From: an uncultured Candidatus Nitrosopumilus sp.
GTDB lineage: Archaea; Thermoproteota; Nitrososphaeria; Nitrososphaerales; Nitrosopumilaceae
Assembly: GCA_905612295.1 (NCBI GenBank)
Contig: CAJQRN010000013.1
Span: 1 to 64,000, forward strand
Length of the DNA stretch: 64,000 nucleotides
Direction of reading: 5' to 3'
The position numbers and the translations under genes were made by a program. Positions 36,906 to 45,613 of this stretch are shown here, in pieces (the first letter of the stretch is position 1; every line of letters starts with the position of its first letter). The notes under the pieces are model-generated. The model worked only from the letters and a program-made list of their open reading frames with translations, had not been told where the DNA came from and did not search any database.

Positions 36906-37029
36906 GTGATAACCCTCTGATTATGAAATATTAAATTTACTTATCTTTAATTATGCTATTTTTAATGCAGTCATATGATTATCTGTTTTTTAGAAACTTC
37001 TATTTTGATGTGTGCTGATCTCTAAATAA

Positions 37030-37602
37030 ATGGCATTAATTCCTATACTTGTTGAAAGTTTCAATGATCCTTTAATACAATTAATTGTAATTTTAACCAC
37101 ATTTGGGATTGGATTGTCACAAGGAATTATTCTAGGTAGAGCCATTCTTCAAAGATTCCCTCGTCTACAAAATCATGTAAAAACTGTATCATTCACATTA
37201 TTTATTTTATTTTTAATAAATGCAGTTCTTAGTGTTCCGCGTTTTCAATCCCCTACAAAAATTGATTTAACTAATTTATCTGTGGCCAGTAGTGGAGATG
37301 TAATTTCTTCACTATTTCTAATTTTTGGAATGAATACTGGATTTCTAACTGTATTAGCTATTTCAATTATGGTCATGACTTTTGTTGTTTTAAAATTTAC
37401 AAATCTGCATGGAATTGTAAAGGGATTTGTTTTCTTTTTTAGTGCCCTGTTGCTAATTTTTACAGCTTTGAGTAGATTCACTGATCTTACTCCAAGTACT
37501 TTTGAAGTTCTACTTTATTTTCTTTATCAACTGGGAATTACAATTGGAATTTTATTAGGCACGATAAGAAAAATTAAACCCAAAAAATTAGACTTAAAAT
37601 AA
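37030..37602 (+). CDS. Polytopic membrane protein, unknown (190 aa)
   Basis: 190 residues with about five transmembrane segments and a basic C-terminus (RKIKPKKLDLK). Several stretches can be lined up with the 228-aa membrane protein at 20665 (FEVLLYFLYQLGITIG against VFLYTFYQAGIVGG), suggesting paralogy. ATG start. Function unknown. Confidence 0.72.
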   Translation: MALIPILVESFNDPLIQLIVILTTFGIGLSQGIILGRAILQRFPRLQNHVKTVSFTLFILFLINAVLSVPRFQSPTKIDLTNLSVASSGDVISSLFLIFGMNTGFLTVLAISIMVMTFVVLKFTNLHGIVKGFVFFFSALLLIFTALSRFTDLTPSTFEVLLYFLYQLGITIGILLGTIRKIKPKKLDLK

Positions 37603-37610
37603 TTCAAAGG

Positions 37611-37617
37611 TTTAAAT
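37611..37617 (+). promoter_or_regulatory. TATA-like box before the GC-rich hairpin
   Basis: TTTAAAT would place a transcription start near 37640, just before the structured element at 37662-37702. Confidence 0.4.
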
Positions 37618-37661
37618 CATATTATTTTTGATACAGAAATGACATCGAATTCAAACCGTTC

Positions 37662-37702
37662 GGGGAACAAGCTGGCAGTCCATGCGTTGGACTGCCAGCC
37701 CC
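37662..37702 (+). ncRNA. GC-rich hairpin, candidate structured RNA or 5' leader element
   Basis: GCTGGCAGTCCA (37671-37682) and TGGACTGCCAGC (37688-37699) form a perfect 12-bp stem with a TGCGT loop. Outside it, GGG (37663-37665) can pair with CCC (37700-37702), leaving a 5-nt AACAA bulge. GC content is far above the surroundings. It is 70 bases upstream of the next gene, so it may be a leader element or a separate RNA. Strand is taken from the upstream TATA-like box. Confidence 0.55.
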
Positions 37703-37771
37703 ATTATTCTAAAATTCAATAAAACTAATTTCTTGCAATCCTTTATAGATAAAATAATTTTAATTAGAATT

Positions 37772-38230
37772 ATGAATAAATTTATCACAATTGGTGATGA
37801 AAAAGTGAACATTACTGAAATAGAAAATGCAAAAACTATCCCTGAATTATTGCAATCTAGAGTTCAATATGCAATTTTGGATCAACTAAATGACATGGTT
37901 ACTCGAACTGGAATGGGAAATCCTGATGAAGTTAAAAAATTAGTTCTTCGAGATGTTGTTTTTACGAGAGGTGGATATTCTTCTTCTTTTATTTTTCAAA
38001 TGGCTAATCAGGCAGTAAATATGACTGAAGTTGATTTTACAAGTGAAAAAAGTATTGCTGAATTATTGACATTAAGAGTTCAATATGCTATTTTGGATCA
38101 ACTTAATCATTTACTTTCTCAATCTGACAATCCTGATGACTCGTTAAAAAAAATTAAAGATTCACTTGTTTTAGATATTTCAAAAATTATTGATACTTTT
38201 ACTCCGCCAAAAAATAGTGATGACAATTAA
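37772..38230 (+). CDS. Protein with internally duplicated module, unknown (152 aa)
   Basis: From ATG 37772, 152 residues containing two copies of a ~26-residue module: IPELLQSRVQYAILDQLNDM and IAELLTLRVQYAILDQLNHL. Each ends in a short acidic/basic linker. The open frame runs 30 codons further upstream, but that part reads through the GC-rich hairpin and looks non-coding. Helical, soluble. No family recognised. Confidence 0.75.
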   Translation: MNKFITIGDEKVNITEIENAKTIPELLQSRVQYAILDQLNDMVTRTGMGNPDEVKKLVLRDVVFTRGGYSSSFIFQMANQAVNMTEVDFTSEKSIAELLTLRVQYAILDQLNHLLSQSDNPDDSLKKIKDSLVLDISKIIDTFTPPKNSDDN

Positions 38231-38271
38231 ACTAATTTAAAATACAATTTTCTATAATTTTAAACTTAGAT

Positions 38272-40044
38272 CTAATTTAATGATGATAATACTTTGACTT
38301 GCTGACTAACATAATCAAAACCTTCTTGCCAAAATTTAGGTGATTTGATATCAAATCCATGTTCTAATAGTAATTTTTCTGGTTTTTTTGAACCACCTGC
38401 TGCTAGAATATCCATGTATGATTTTACAAAATCACTTCCTTCTTTTTTGTATCTTTGGAATAAGGACAGTGCTAATAGATTTCCAAATGAATACGCATAG
38501 CAATAAAATGGCGTGTGGTAAAAATGTGGAATACAACTCCATTCAATTGCAAAATCTTCTGAAAGATTTACAGAATTACCAAATTGCTCTTTCAAGTTTT
38601 GTAAATATGTCTTTGAAATTTTGTCTATTGTGGTTCCTTTACCAATTTGTTCATGTGCATCAATTTCAAAAATTGTAAAATATGATTGTCTAAGTATTGT
38701 TGCATAAAGGTCATCAATCTTTTCAGATAACATGATCTTCTTTTGATCATCTGATATCTTATCTGACAAGTTATCATAAAGTAATAATTCTGAAAATGTT
38801 GATGCTGTTTCAGCTAATGGTAATGGTGCATCTTGAACAAGAATTGATCTGTTTTGTGCTGCCTGACTATGCACTGCATGACCTAATTCATGAGCTAAAG
38901 TAAAAACATCTCTTGATTTACCTGTAAAATTTACCAAAACATATGGTGTGATTTTTGGAGTAAGTGTGCTACAAAATGCACCATCTCTTTTTCCTGGTCT
39001 AATTGATGAATCAATATGTTTCTCATTGAATACTTTTCTGGCATATTCTTCTAGAGTACTGCTAAACTTTCCAAGTGACTCAAATACTAATTTTACAGAT
39101 TGATTATACGAATAATTTTTTTCTTTAATCTTTGCTGCTGCTGGCGCATAAAGGTCATATCTTTGTAATTTCTTCATGTCTAGCATTTTTGCTTTTTGAA
39201 GAAAGAATTTTTGAAATACAGTTGAGTTTTTTCGACAAATTGAAAGAAGTGATTCTATTGTTTTATCATCTATGTCATTGGCAATGTTTCTCATTGATAC
39301 TGGACTTTTGTACCCTCTAAGTTCTATTCCTTCATCTTTCCAATTAAGAACAATATTTTGATAAATTTCACCAATAACTCCTTTATTCTCTTCATATTTA
39401 CTTAGAATAGTTTTGTAAGCTGTTTCTCTAATTTTTGGATTTGTACTTCTAACATAATTTGTTAACTCTTCTCTTGTCATTGTTTTTGTTTTATTACCAA
39501 TTTTCATTTTGTATTCATAGACATTAGTTATTTTATCATACAATTTTACCAGTGCTGAAATTCCTGTAACATCTAATGTGTTTATGATTTTTTCTTCAGA
39601 TTCACTTAATGCATATTTTGCAAATAATCTTTTGTATGCTAAATATTCTTTTAGTTCTCCTGTGTCCTCCATTAGTCTTTTAGCATTTTTATCATCTACT
39701 TTTGTTTTCCACCATAAATCAAAAAATAAAATTTTATTTGAAATTTCTGAACCTAATTTTGACATTTGAGTCATTAACGAAGTTGCTTCATCTGATTGGG
39801 TATCTGATGAATATGCAAGTGATGCATATCCTCCAATTTTACTCATCTTATGGGATATTTGTTCAACTTGCTGTAGGATTATTTTGAATTGCTTGGATGT
39901 CATTTTTGAGTTTAGACTAGTTTTAATTTTTTCAAATTTCTTTGCTTGATTTTCTAAATCTTTAATTTGTTTTTTAAATGCAGGACTTTTTGGATTTTTT
40001 GCTAATTCTGATAAATCCCATTTACCTAATTCATACTCCGACAT
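38272..40044 (-). CDS. pepF: Oligoendopeptidase F-like M3 metallopeptidase
   Basis: Zinc peptidase that degrades peptides of roughly 6-17 residues. 590 residues, standard for PepF, with the active-site TLAHELGHAVHS and a downstream Glu in ETASTFSELLL as third ligand; PHFYHTPFYCYAYSFG is the conserved substrate-site segment. Cytoplasmic. ATG start. No clear operon partner. Confidence 0.93.
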   Translation of the reverse strand: MSEYELGKWDLSELAKNPKSPAFKKQIKDLENQAKKFEKIKTSLNSKMTSKQFKIILQQVEQISHKMSKIGGYASLAYSSDTQSDEATSLMTQMSKLGSEISNKILFFDLWWKTKVDDKNAKRLMEDTGELKEYLAYKRLFAKYALSESEEKIINTLDVTGISALVKLYDKITNVYEYKMKIGNKTKTMTREELTNYVRSTNPKIRETAYKTILSKYEENKGVIGEIYQNIVLNWKDEGIELRGYKSPVSMRNIANDIDDKTIESLLSICRKNSTVFQKFFLQKAKMLDMKKLQRYDLYAPAAAKIKEKNYSYNQSVKLVFESLGKFSSTLEEYARKVFNEKHIDSSIRPGKRDGAFCSTLTPKITPYVLVNFTGKSRDVFTLAHELGHAVHSQAAQNRSILVQDAPLPLAETASTFSELLLYDNLSDKISDDQKKIMLSEKIDDLYATILRQSYFTIFEIDAHEQIGKGTTIDKISKTYLQNLKEQFGNSVNLSEDFAIEWSCIPHFYHTPFYCYAYSFGNLLALSLFQRYKKEGSDFVKSYMDILAAGGSKKPEKLLLEHGFDIKSPKFWQEGFDYVSQQVKVLSSLN

Positions 40045-40094
40045 TATTTTTAGTATTTTTTAACTATTAAAAAATGAATAGCTCTTTATTTTTT

Positions 40095-40631
40095 TCAGAT
40101 AACTTGTTCTTCTTGTTCTTTAATTATGTTCAATGTCATGCTAGTTTTGAGATTTGGCAATCCTCTGATTGCTCTAGTTATCACATCTTGTAATACCTCT
40201 TCACATGATGCCTCAATTCTACAAATTACATCATAATATCCAAAAACTACATCTGCTTCTTTTACTTCTGGTATTTTACAAATATTTTTTAATATTGTAT
40301 ATTCTTGACCCTTTTCACAATGAAATACGACGTATGCTTGACTATTATTTTTCCCAAGCATTGCACCTATCAGTTTTTCTGATATTTGGAATAACTCTCC
40401 CGACTCTGAACTTGTTAACGTCATACTGGTTTGAATTTTTGGTATTTTTCGAATTTTCTGTGTAACAATTTCTTGAATTTTTTCATCTGTTGTACATTCA
40501 ATTTGTGCTACAATATCGTACAATCCAAATGTTCCATGAGCCTCTTTTATTCCCACTATTTTTTTTAATTCTTGAACGACCCCTTTTTCTTCCCCTAATT
40601 TACAATTCATCATAATGTATGCTTTTGACAT
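40095..40631 (-). CDS. Tandem Lrp/AsnC RAM-domain protein
   Basis: 178 residues made of two RAM domains (about 1-75 and 95-172): YIMMNCKLGEEKGVVQELK with FGLYDIVAQIE, and YVVFHCEKGQEYTILKN with FGYYDVICRIE. There is no DNA-binding helix-turn-helix. Likely an effector sensor that forms the family's beta-barrel within or between chains. Related to the single-domain protein at 32082. Confidence 0.87.
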   Translation of the reverse strand: MSKAYIMMNCKLGEEKGVVQELKKIVGIKEAHGTFGLYDIVAQIECTTDEKIQEIVTQKIRKIPKIQTSMTLTSSESGELFQISEKLIGAMLGKNNSQAYVVFHCEKGQEYTILKNICKIPEVKEADVVFGYYDVICRIEASCEEVLQDVITRAIRGLPNLKTSMTLNIIKEQEEQVI

Positions 40632-40747
40632 TAAAATCGAATTCCTTTGTAAATTTTATTTTGAATAATCATCTAAAACTTTATACAAAAATAGCATAAA
40701 AGTTTTCATAGATACTTTTGTAATAATTACAAGTTTTCTAACTAAAA

Positions 40748-41005
40748 TCAATAATATTCTTCATGAATATAACACCATTTCCAAATGTTTTCTGGAATAG
40801 ATTTCATTACTGCATGACCTGTCTCTTCAAAATGCTTTGTTGCATGTTTTCCTATTGATGAATCACAGCAACCTACATGCCCACATGTTAAACACATTCG
40901 AATAGCAACTGTAGGTAGGTGCTGTTTTTCACATTCCTCACATTGTTTTGTATTTGGTAAAATGTTTTCTTTTTTTTGTAGAAAATGATGACACTCTTTT
41001 TGCAT
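40748..41005 (-). CDS. UBP-type zinc finger protein
   Basis: 85 residues composed of a ZnF-UBP domain: CHHF, CEECEKQ, MCLTCGHVGCCDSS, HATKHFEETGHAVM and WCYIHEEYY give the conserved Cys/His set. In eukaryotes this domain in deubiquitinases and HDAC6 binds the free C-terminus of ubiquitin. Stand-alone versions are common in prokaryotes with unknown partners. Starts 4 bases after the pyrophosphatase gene stop on the same strand. Confidence 0.88.
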   Translation of the reverse strand: MQKECHHFLQKKENILPNTKQCEECEKQHLPTVAIRMCLTCGHVGCCDSSIGKHATKHFEETGHAVMKSIPENIWKWCYIHEEYY

Positions 41006-41009
41006 TATT

Positions 41010-41549
41010 CTAATCTTTTTTTAAATCATCATTGTATCTTTTAATAGATTCAATGATTACCGTCTTGGCCTCTTTTGCTGATTTCCATCCTATAATTTCT
41101 ACTTTTTTTCCTTCCAAGTCTTTGTATACTTGGAAAAAATGAGCAATTTCTGAACGATAATGATCTTCTACATCTGCAATATCTTCTTTACAATCATATC
41201 TTGGATCATTTGTTGAAACACAGATGATTTTATCGTCTGATTCTCCATCATCTTTCATTTGTAGTAGTCCTATTGGTCTTGATTCAATCAAAACACCTGG
41301 ATATGTTGGATTTGTAACTAGTACTAGTGCATCCAATGGATCTCCATCTTCAGACAATGTTTGTGGGATTAGTCCGTAATCTCCTGGATAGTGAAATGGT
41401 GAAAATAATACTCTATCTAATTTTATTATGTTATATTTTTTATCATATTCGTATTTGTTCATTGATCCTTTTGGTATCTCCACTATGACGTTGATTTTTT
41501 CTGGAACGTCAGCACCTGTTTCAATGTCATGCCAAAGATTTTTACTCAT
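41010..41549 (-). CDS. ppa: Inorganic pyrophosphatase
   Basis: Hydrolyses PPi to drive biosynthesis. 179 residues of family I with the active-site DGDPLDALVL, YPGDYGLIPQT and later KDLEGKKVEIIGW segments. ATG start. Upstream of the UBP zinc finger gene, likely the same transcript. Confidence 0.95.
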   Translation of the reverse strand: MSKNLWHDIETGADVPEKINVIVEIPKGSMNKYEYDKKYNIIKLDRVLFSPFHYPGDYGLIPQTLSEDGDPLDALVLVTNPTYPGVLIESRPIGLLQMKDDGESDDKIICVSTNDPRYDCKEDIADVEDHYRSEIAHFFQVYKDLEGKKVEIIGWKSAKEAKTVIIESIKRYNDDLKKD

Positions 41550-41666
41550 TTTCTAGATGTCTTGATTATTACTTGGTATATGAATTCTGTGAATGTTTTA
41601 AAAATTTCTTGAATAACTTATATTTTTTATATAAAATTATTGATAAACCGTGGATTTAATCTAATT

Positions 41667-42095
41667 TTATGCTGTTGGATTTGTATTTGGAATTACTTTG
41701 AATATTTTTACAGTATAGTCTCCATAAAAGATATCTTTTGATTCTCCTGTATTGTTGTCTATTGTTCTAGCTCTGAATTTGTACTCATATGATCCGTCGC
41801 CTTTGGTATCTACTTGTGCTACATGAACGGGTTCATTTTCTTTGTAAAATTGAATTATTACTGGATATCTTTCAACTACCTCTGAAGATGTACCCCATAC
41901 TTTACCCCATGGTAATTTGTTATTTTCAGGAACGGTCATAGTAACTGTAGTTACCTCTAAACTCATTTTATCATTAATTGGTCTTACATTGATTTTATTT
42001 TGATCTGTTTCTGCAATTACATCACTTGGAACCATCATTACTGCAAATACTGTCATTATTGATGCTACTATGAGGAGATTCATTTTTGTATTCAT
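41667..42095 (-). CDS. Small exported protein, unknown (142 aa)
   Basis: 142 residues. A signal peptide (MNLLIVASIMTVFAVMMVP, probable cut after VIAE) precedes a beta-rich domain (VTTVTMTVPENNK, YPVIIQFYKENEPVH, GSYEYKFRARTID). It resembles an Ig-like fold. No family recognised. ATG at 42095, or ATG four codons later. Confidence 0.72.
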   Translation of the reverse strand: MNTKMNLLIVASIMTVFAVMMVPSDVIAETDQNKINVRPINDKMSLEVTTVTMTVPENNKLPWGKVWGTSSEVVERYPVIIQFYKENEPVHVAQVDTKGDGSYEYKFRARTIDNNTGESKDIFYGDYTVKIFKVIPNTNPTA

Positions 42096-42161
42096 TTCAA
42101 ATTATGTTCCCTTAAACGTACTTAAATAATTTATTATCAACTTCTACTAGTTCTCTATTTT

Positions 42162-42827
42162 TTATTCCAAAATATCATAATATTGATTTAGACGTTGTGT
42201 TAGCAATTCTTTGTAGTCTTCCGTATTTTTTACAAATTCCATTCTTGAATTTTTTTCACTGCTAACCAGGATGACCACTTGTTTAACTTCAATTCCTGTT
42301 AATTCTTTGAACATTTTTGCATATGCTGTACCTTGAATGAAATGATCTGTCATCCATTCTTCTTTTTGATTACTTCTTTTTGTTTTATAATCGATAATTG
42401 ATAATTCCCCATCATATTTTGCTATACAATCTGAAGTTCCAGCAAGTTTCATTGCATAACTGTAAAGTCTTAATTCTGTTCCATGCACATCATCAATTTT
42501 TTGTAAAAACGGGATTAGATTATTAAAATGTGCCACTGTTAGTAATCTTACTTCATCTGTTTGTCTTACGTCATTAATGTAATTTTCAATTAATTTGTGA
42601 GTTTCTGTACCTATAGTTGCTGCTTCACTAGTGATGTACTCTGCTGCTACTTCTCTATCTTTCCAATTTTGTAAACTTTCTTTTTTTTCAATTGACATTG
42701 TTTTTTGTAGTATTGTTGTAATTGATGGAAAAATTTCTCCACGTGGTGTTTCATAATAATGTGAATTATCTTTTTCAATTAATTTCGCTTGTTGAAAATT
42801 AATTGGAATGTGGTTATACGATGACAT
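42162..42827 (-). CDS. PD-(D/E)XK nuclease (RecB/MGME1-like)
   Basis: 221 residues with a RecB-like nuclease core: GTETH at 73-77, Asp123 in GTSDCIAKYDG, and D136-Y-K138 in IIDYKTK, followed by a helix with Q (HFIQGTAYAKMF, a QxxxY motif). It is probably a single-strand exonuclease in DNA repair or replication. It lacks the Cys cluster of Cas4 and no CRISPR genes are near. ATG start, 90 bases downstream of tRNA-Val. Confidence 0.86.
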   Translation of the reverse strand: MSSYNHIPINFQQAKLIEKDNSHYYETPRGEIFPSITTILQKTMSIEKKESLQNWKDREVAAEYITSEAATIGTETHKLIENYINDVRQTDEVRLLTVAHFNNLIPFLQKIDDVHGTELRLYSYAMKLAGTSDCIAKYDGELSIIDYKTKRSNQKEEWMTDHFIQGTAYAKMFKELTGIEVKQVVILVSSEKNSRMEFVKNTEDYKELLTQRLNQYYDILE

Positions 42828-42916
42828 TTTTATAATTATTTTATTGGTTCATATAGTTATTTTGTATTTTTATTTTTTTAAAAATATTCTAATTTATGAA
42901 TATTAAATTAAAATAA

Positions 42917-43010
42917 TGGACCCGATGGGATTTGAACCCACGACCTTTGCGGGAATTTCTTCCTTACGCAGTGTGAGTGCGTCATCCAAACCAAACTAGA
43001 CGACGAGTCC
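42917..43010 (-). tRNA. tRNA-Val (anticodon CAC) with a 19-nt insertion
   Basis: Acceptor GGACTCG/CGGGTCC (one T-G wobble), discriminator A, D-arm GTC...GAC, anticodon stem ACGCA/TGCGT with loop CTCACAC giving CAC, T-arm GTGGG-TTCAAAT-CCCAT. Between the anticodon stem and the T-stem there are 24 nt instead of 5. The extra 19 nt can fold as GGAA-GAAA-TTCC flanked by GCG/CGC and is best read as a non-canonical archaeal tRNA intron in the variable region. Confidence 0.9.
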
Positions 43011-43139
43011 GATTAATTTATGACAATACCTGTTTTTTATCTTTAGTTTTTTGATATTTTGTAATTACCTAACCTTTTTCTATGAATTGTTGAAAGATAT
43101 TTCATATCTCTAAAAGAATTTGACACTGTAATTGATAGA

Positions 43140-43352
43140 ATGAATTTAGCCTTTGACTCTGCTAATAACCTTGGTCAATTTATTGCTGCAGGAAGAATTC
43201 TATTTCAAATGAATGAAGTCTTACCTAACGATCTACAATTATCTCTTGAAGAAATAGATGATCCCAATGCTGCAAAATCTTTCATTCTTGAAAATGAATC
43301 AAATTTAAAAATTGCAATTAGAGAATATCGTGAAAGTTTAATGTTACTTTAA
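43140..43352 (+). CDS. Small helical protein, unknown (70 aa)
   Basis: 70 residues from ATG, almost all helical and acidic (FDSANNLGQFIAAGRILFQM, LSLEEIDDPNAAKSFILEN). No family recognised. It converges on eL40 with a 2-base gap. Confidence 0.62.
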   Translation: MNLAFDSANNLGQFIAAGRILFQMNEVLPNDLQLSLEEIDDPNAAKSFILENESNLKIAIREYRESLMLL

Positions 43353-43354
43353 TT

Positions 43355-43522
43355 CTACTTCTTTACGCCGAGATTTCTGTTCTTTAATCTCAAATATGGA
43401 TTTCTACATTTTCTGCATCTTGTTGCACTAATATCATTTCTGCCACCACATTTGAAACATATTTTCATAACTAAACGTGCTTGTTGTGCAATTCGTTTCT
43501 TTTCAGGGTCTGTGATAGGCAT
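43355..43522 (-). CDS. rpl40e: Ribosomal protein eL40
   Basis: 55-residue zinc ribosomal protein of the large subunit. Typical sequence: MPITDPEKKRIAQ, then C-x2-C (ICFKCGGRN) and C-x2-C (ATRCRKCRNPYLRLK). Archaea encode it free, unlike the ubiquitin fusion of eukaryotes. ATG at 43522. Confidence 0.95.
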   Translation of the reverse strand: MPITDPEKKRIAQQARLVMKICFKCGGRNDISATRCRKCRNPYLRLKNRNLGVKK

Positions 43523-43558
43523 TTAATTTTATCCTCAATCTCTTCCTTTTATTCTAAT

Positions 43559-44470
43559 CTATTTTTCCATTTTTCCTGCTAATAAAACCGGAACTTCAGA
43601 TGGTCTTTTTGCTACTGGAATGTTTGCTTTGTTAAACATTGATACTTTTGATTCTGCAGATCCATAATTCCCCATTACAATCGCACCTGCATGACCCATT
43701 CGTTTTTCTTTTGGTGCGGCTCTTCCTGCAATGTATGCAACAGTTGGTTTCTTAAATCCTAAATCAATAATTTTTTGGGCTAACATCTCTTCAGAATCTC
43801 CTCCAATCTCTCCTACAATTACTAATCCTTCTAGATCCGAAATATCTTTTACCATTTCAAATGCGTCAATTAGTCTGGTACCGTTTACTGGATCTCCTCC
43901 AATCCCAATTGTGATTGATTGTCCAAATCCTGCATTAGTTAGTGCATCTGAAATTTCATAAAGTAATGTTCCACTTTTTGATAATACTGCAATTTTACCT
44001 GCTTTGAAAGGCATTGGCGGCATAATTCCAATTTTAATTAATTCTGGAATCATTATTCCTGGAGTATTTGGTCCGATAATTACTGCGCCTTTTTGTTTTG
44101 CTAAATCTAATGCTTCCATTGTATCTCTAATTGGTACGTGTTCTGGAATTGCAACTAGTAATTTAATTCCTGAATTTAATGCATCTTTTGCTGCCCCTAA
44201 GAAAAATTTTGCTGGAACAAAAAGAATTGAAATTTTAGCATTTGTTGCATCTACTGCTTCTTGCATTGAATTGTATATTGGAACTGTTTCTTCAAATTTC
44301 TGACCTCCTTTACCTGGAGTTACTCCTGCAACTACGTTAGTTCCATAAGATATCATTTGTTTTGCATGAACTGAACCGTATGAGCCTGTAATTCCTTGAA
44401 CAATAACTCCTTTTTTCTCATAATCTGCATCTCCTGGTTTTCCTTTTAGTAATTCAAAAATATCTGTCAT
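43559..44470 (-). CDS. sucD: Succinyl-CoA synthetase alpha subunit
   Basis: CoA-binding, phospho-His subunit. 303 residues: VQGITGSYGSVHAKQM (CoA site), IGPNTPGI, GIGGDPVNGTR, and the catalytic His in MGHAGAIV. The ATG overlaps the sucC stop by 4 bases. Interconverts succinate and succinyl-CoA, a metabolite shared by the TCA reactions and the 3HP/4HB carbon-fixation cycle. Confidence 0.95.
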   Translation of the reverse strand: MTDIFELLKGKPGDADYEKKGVIVQGITGSYGSVHAKQMISYGTNVVAGVTPGKGGQKFEETVPIYNSMQEAVDATNAKISILFVPAKFFLGAAKDALNSGIKLLVAIPEHVPIRDTMEALDLAKQKGAVIIGPNTPGIMIPELIKIGIMPPMPFKAGKIAVLSKSGTLLYEISDALTNAGFGQSITIGIGGDPVNGTRLIDAFEMVKDISDLEGLVIVGEIGGDSEEMLAQKIIDLGFKKPTVAYIAGRAAPKEKRMGHAGAIVMGNYGSAESKVSMFNKANIPVAKRPSEVPVLLAGKMEK

Positions 44471-45573
44471 TTTTTTGTCCCCATTACTGCTGCATTAATT
44501 GCTTCTTCAATTGTATCAAATATGTTGGTTCTAGAACCTTGCAACATTTCTTTTGCTTTTTCTGACTCAGTACCTTTTAGTCTTGAGAATACTGGTATGT
44601 CAATTAGATTATTTTCATATGCTTTAAGAAATGCTTCTGCAACAACTGTGGTCTTAACAATCCCTCCATACAAGTTTACCAGTATTCCTTTTACCCTGTC
44701 CAATTTACTTATCAAAGTTAATGCTTCATAAACTGATTCTGTAGTGGCACCGCCACCGACATCTAGAAAACATGCTGGTTTTCCACCGTTATCTGATAAC
44801 ATATCTAGTGTTGACATTACAAGTCCTGCACCATTGCCTACAACTGCTATGTCTCCATCCAACTCTACTAATGAAAATCCACTTTTTTCAGCTTGCTCTT
44901 CTATCTCTGTTCTTTCTTGATATTTTTGTAATTCATCATGTCTGAAATTTGCATTATCATCTGTTACAAATTTACCATCTAATGCCATAACTGTATCATC
45001 TTGCATAATTGCAAGTGGGTTAATTTCTACTAATTCCGCCTCTTTTTCAATTGTTAATTTTGATAATTTTTTCAGTGTATCTACAACTCCTTCTGCAGTT
45101 ATTCCTTCTAATCCCATTTCTTTTGCAACTTCTCTTGCAACTTCATCAGATACATCCCCTAATCCAATTTCTTTGATAATTTGAGTTTTAACTGATTCAA
45201 TTTCAACCCCTCCTTCTGCTGATGCGATGATTGTATAGCATCTTTTTGAACGATTTAGAAATATGGATAAGTATAATTCTTTTTTAATGTCTGCCATTTT
45301 TTCTAGTAAAATTGCTCTTGCTTTTTCACCTTTAATTTCTAAATCCATTACCTGTGGATATTTAATATCAAATTCATCGTCATTTTGACATTTTTGAATA
45401 CCTCCTGCCTTACCTCTACCGCCTACAGGGACTTGAATTTTAATTACAAATGGATATCCTAATTGTTTTGCATGTTTTCTTCCTTCTTCAATATTTGTTG
45501 AGGATATACTGTCAAGTAGACTAATTCCATATTCTCGAAAAATCTCTTTTGCTTGAAATTCTAATAGTTGCAT
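44467..45573 (-). CDS. sucC: Succinyl-CoA synthetase beta subunit
   Basis: ATP-grasp nucleotide-binding subunit partner of SucD. 368 residues: LLEFQAKEIFREYGI at the start, VGGRGKAGGIQ, ELVEINPLAI, and the C-terminal GGATTESVYEAL and LVNLYGGIVKT. Complete length, ATG start, overlapping sucD by 4 bases in an operon. Confidence 0.95.
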   Translation of the reverse strand: MQLLEFQAKEIFREYGISLLDSISSTNIEEGRKHAKQLGYPFVIKIQVPVGGRGKAGGIQKCQNDDEFDIKYPQVMDLEIKGEKARAILLEKMADIKKELYLSIFLNRSKRCYTIIASAEGGVEIESVKTQIIKEIGLGDVSDEVAREVAKEMGLEGITAEGVVDTLKKLSKLTIEKEAELVEINPLAIMQDDTVMALDGKFVTDDNANFRHDELQKYQERTEIEEQAEKSGFSLVELDGDIAVVGNGAGLVMSTLDMLSDNGGKPACFLDVGGGATTESVYEALTLISKLDRVKGILVNLYGGIVKTTVVAEAFLKAYENNLIDIPVFSRLKGTESEKAKEMLQGSRTNIFDTIEEAINAAVMGTKK

Positions 45574-45613
45574 GCAAGTGAAGGGAATTTTACGGTCTTT
45601 ATTAACTATGAGG

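Noticed and set aside
37682..37771. Upstream extension (30 codons) of the duplicated-module protein
   Set aside because: It starts inside the GC-rich hairpin and has no coding character; the ATG at 37772 gives a clean start.
42162..42827. Cas4 nuclease and a CRISPR-related region
   Set aside because: PD-(D/E)XK motifs are there, but the four-Cys cluster of Cas4 is missing and no CRISPR repeat or cas gene lies in the window.
42917..43010. Class II (long variable arm) tRNA for Leu or Ser
   Set aside because: The anticodon loop gives CAC (Val) and the D-arm is Val-like; the extra 19 nt fit an intron better than a true long arm.
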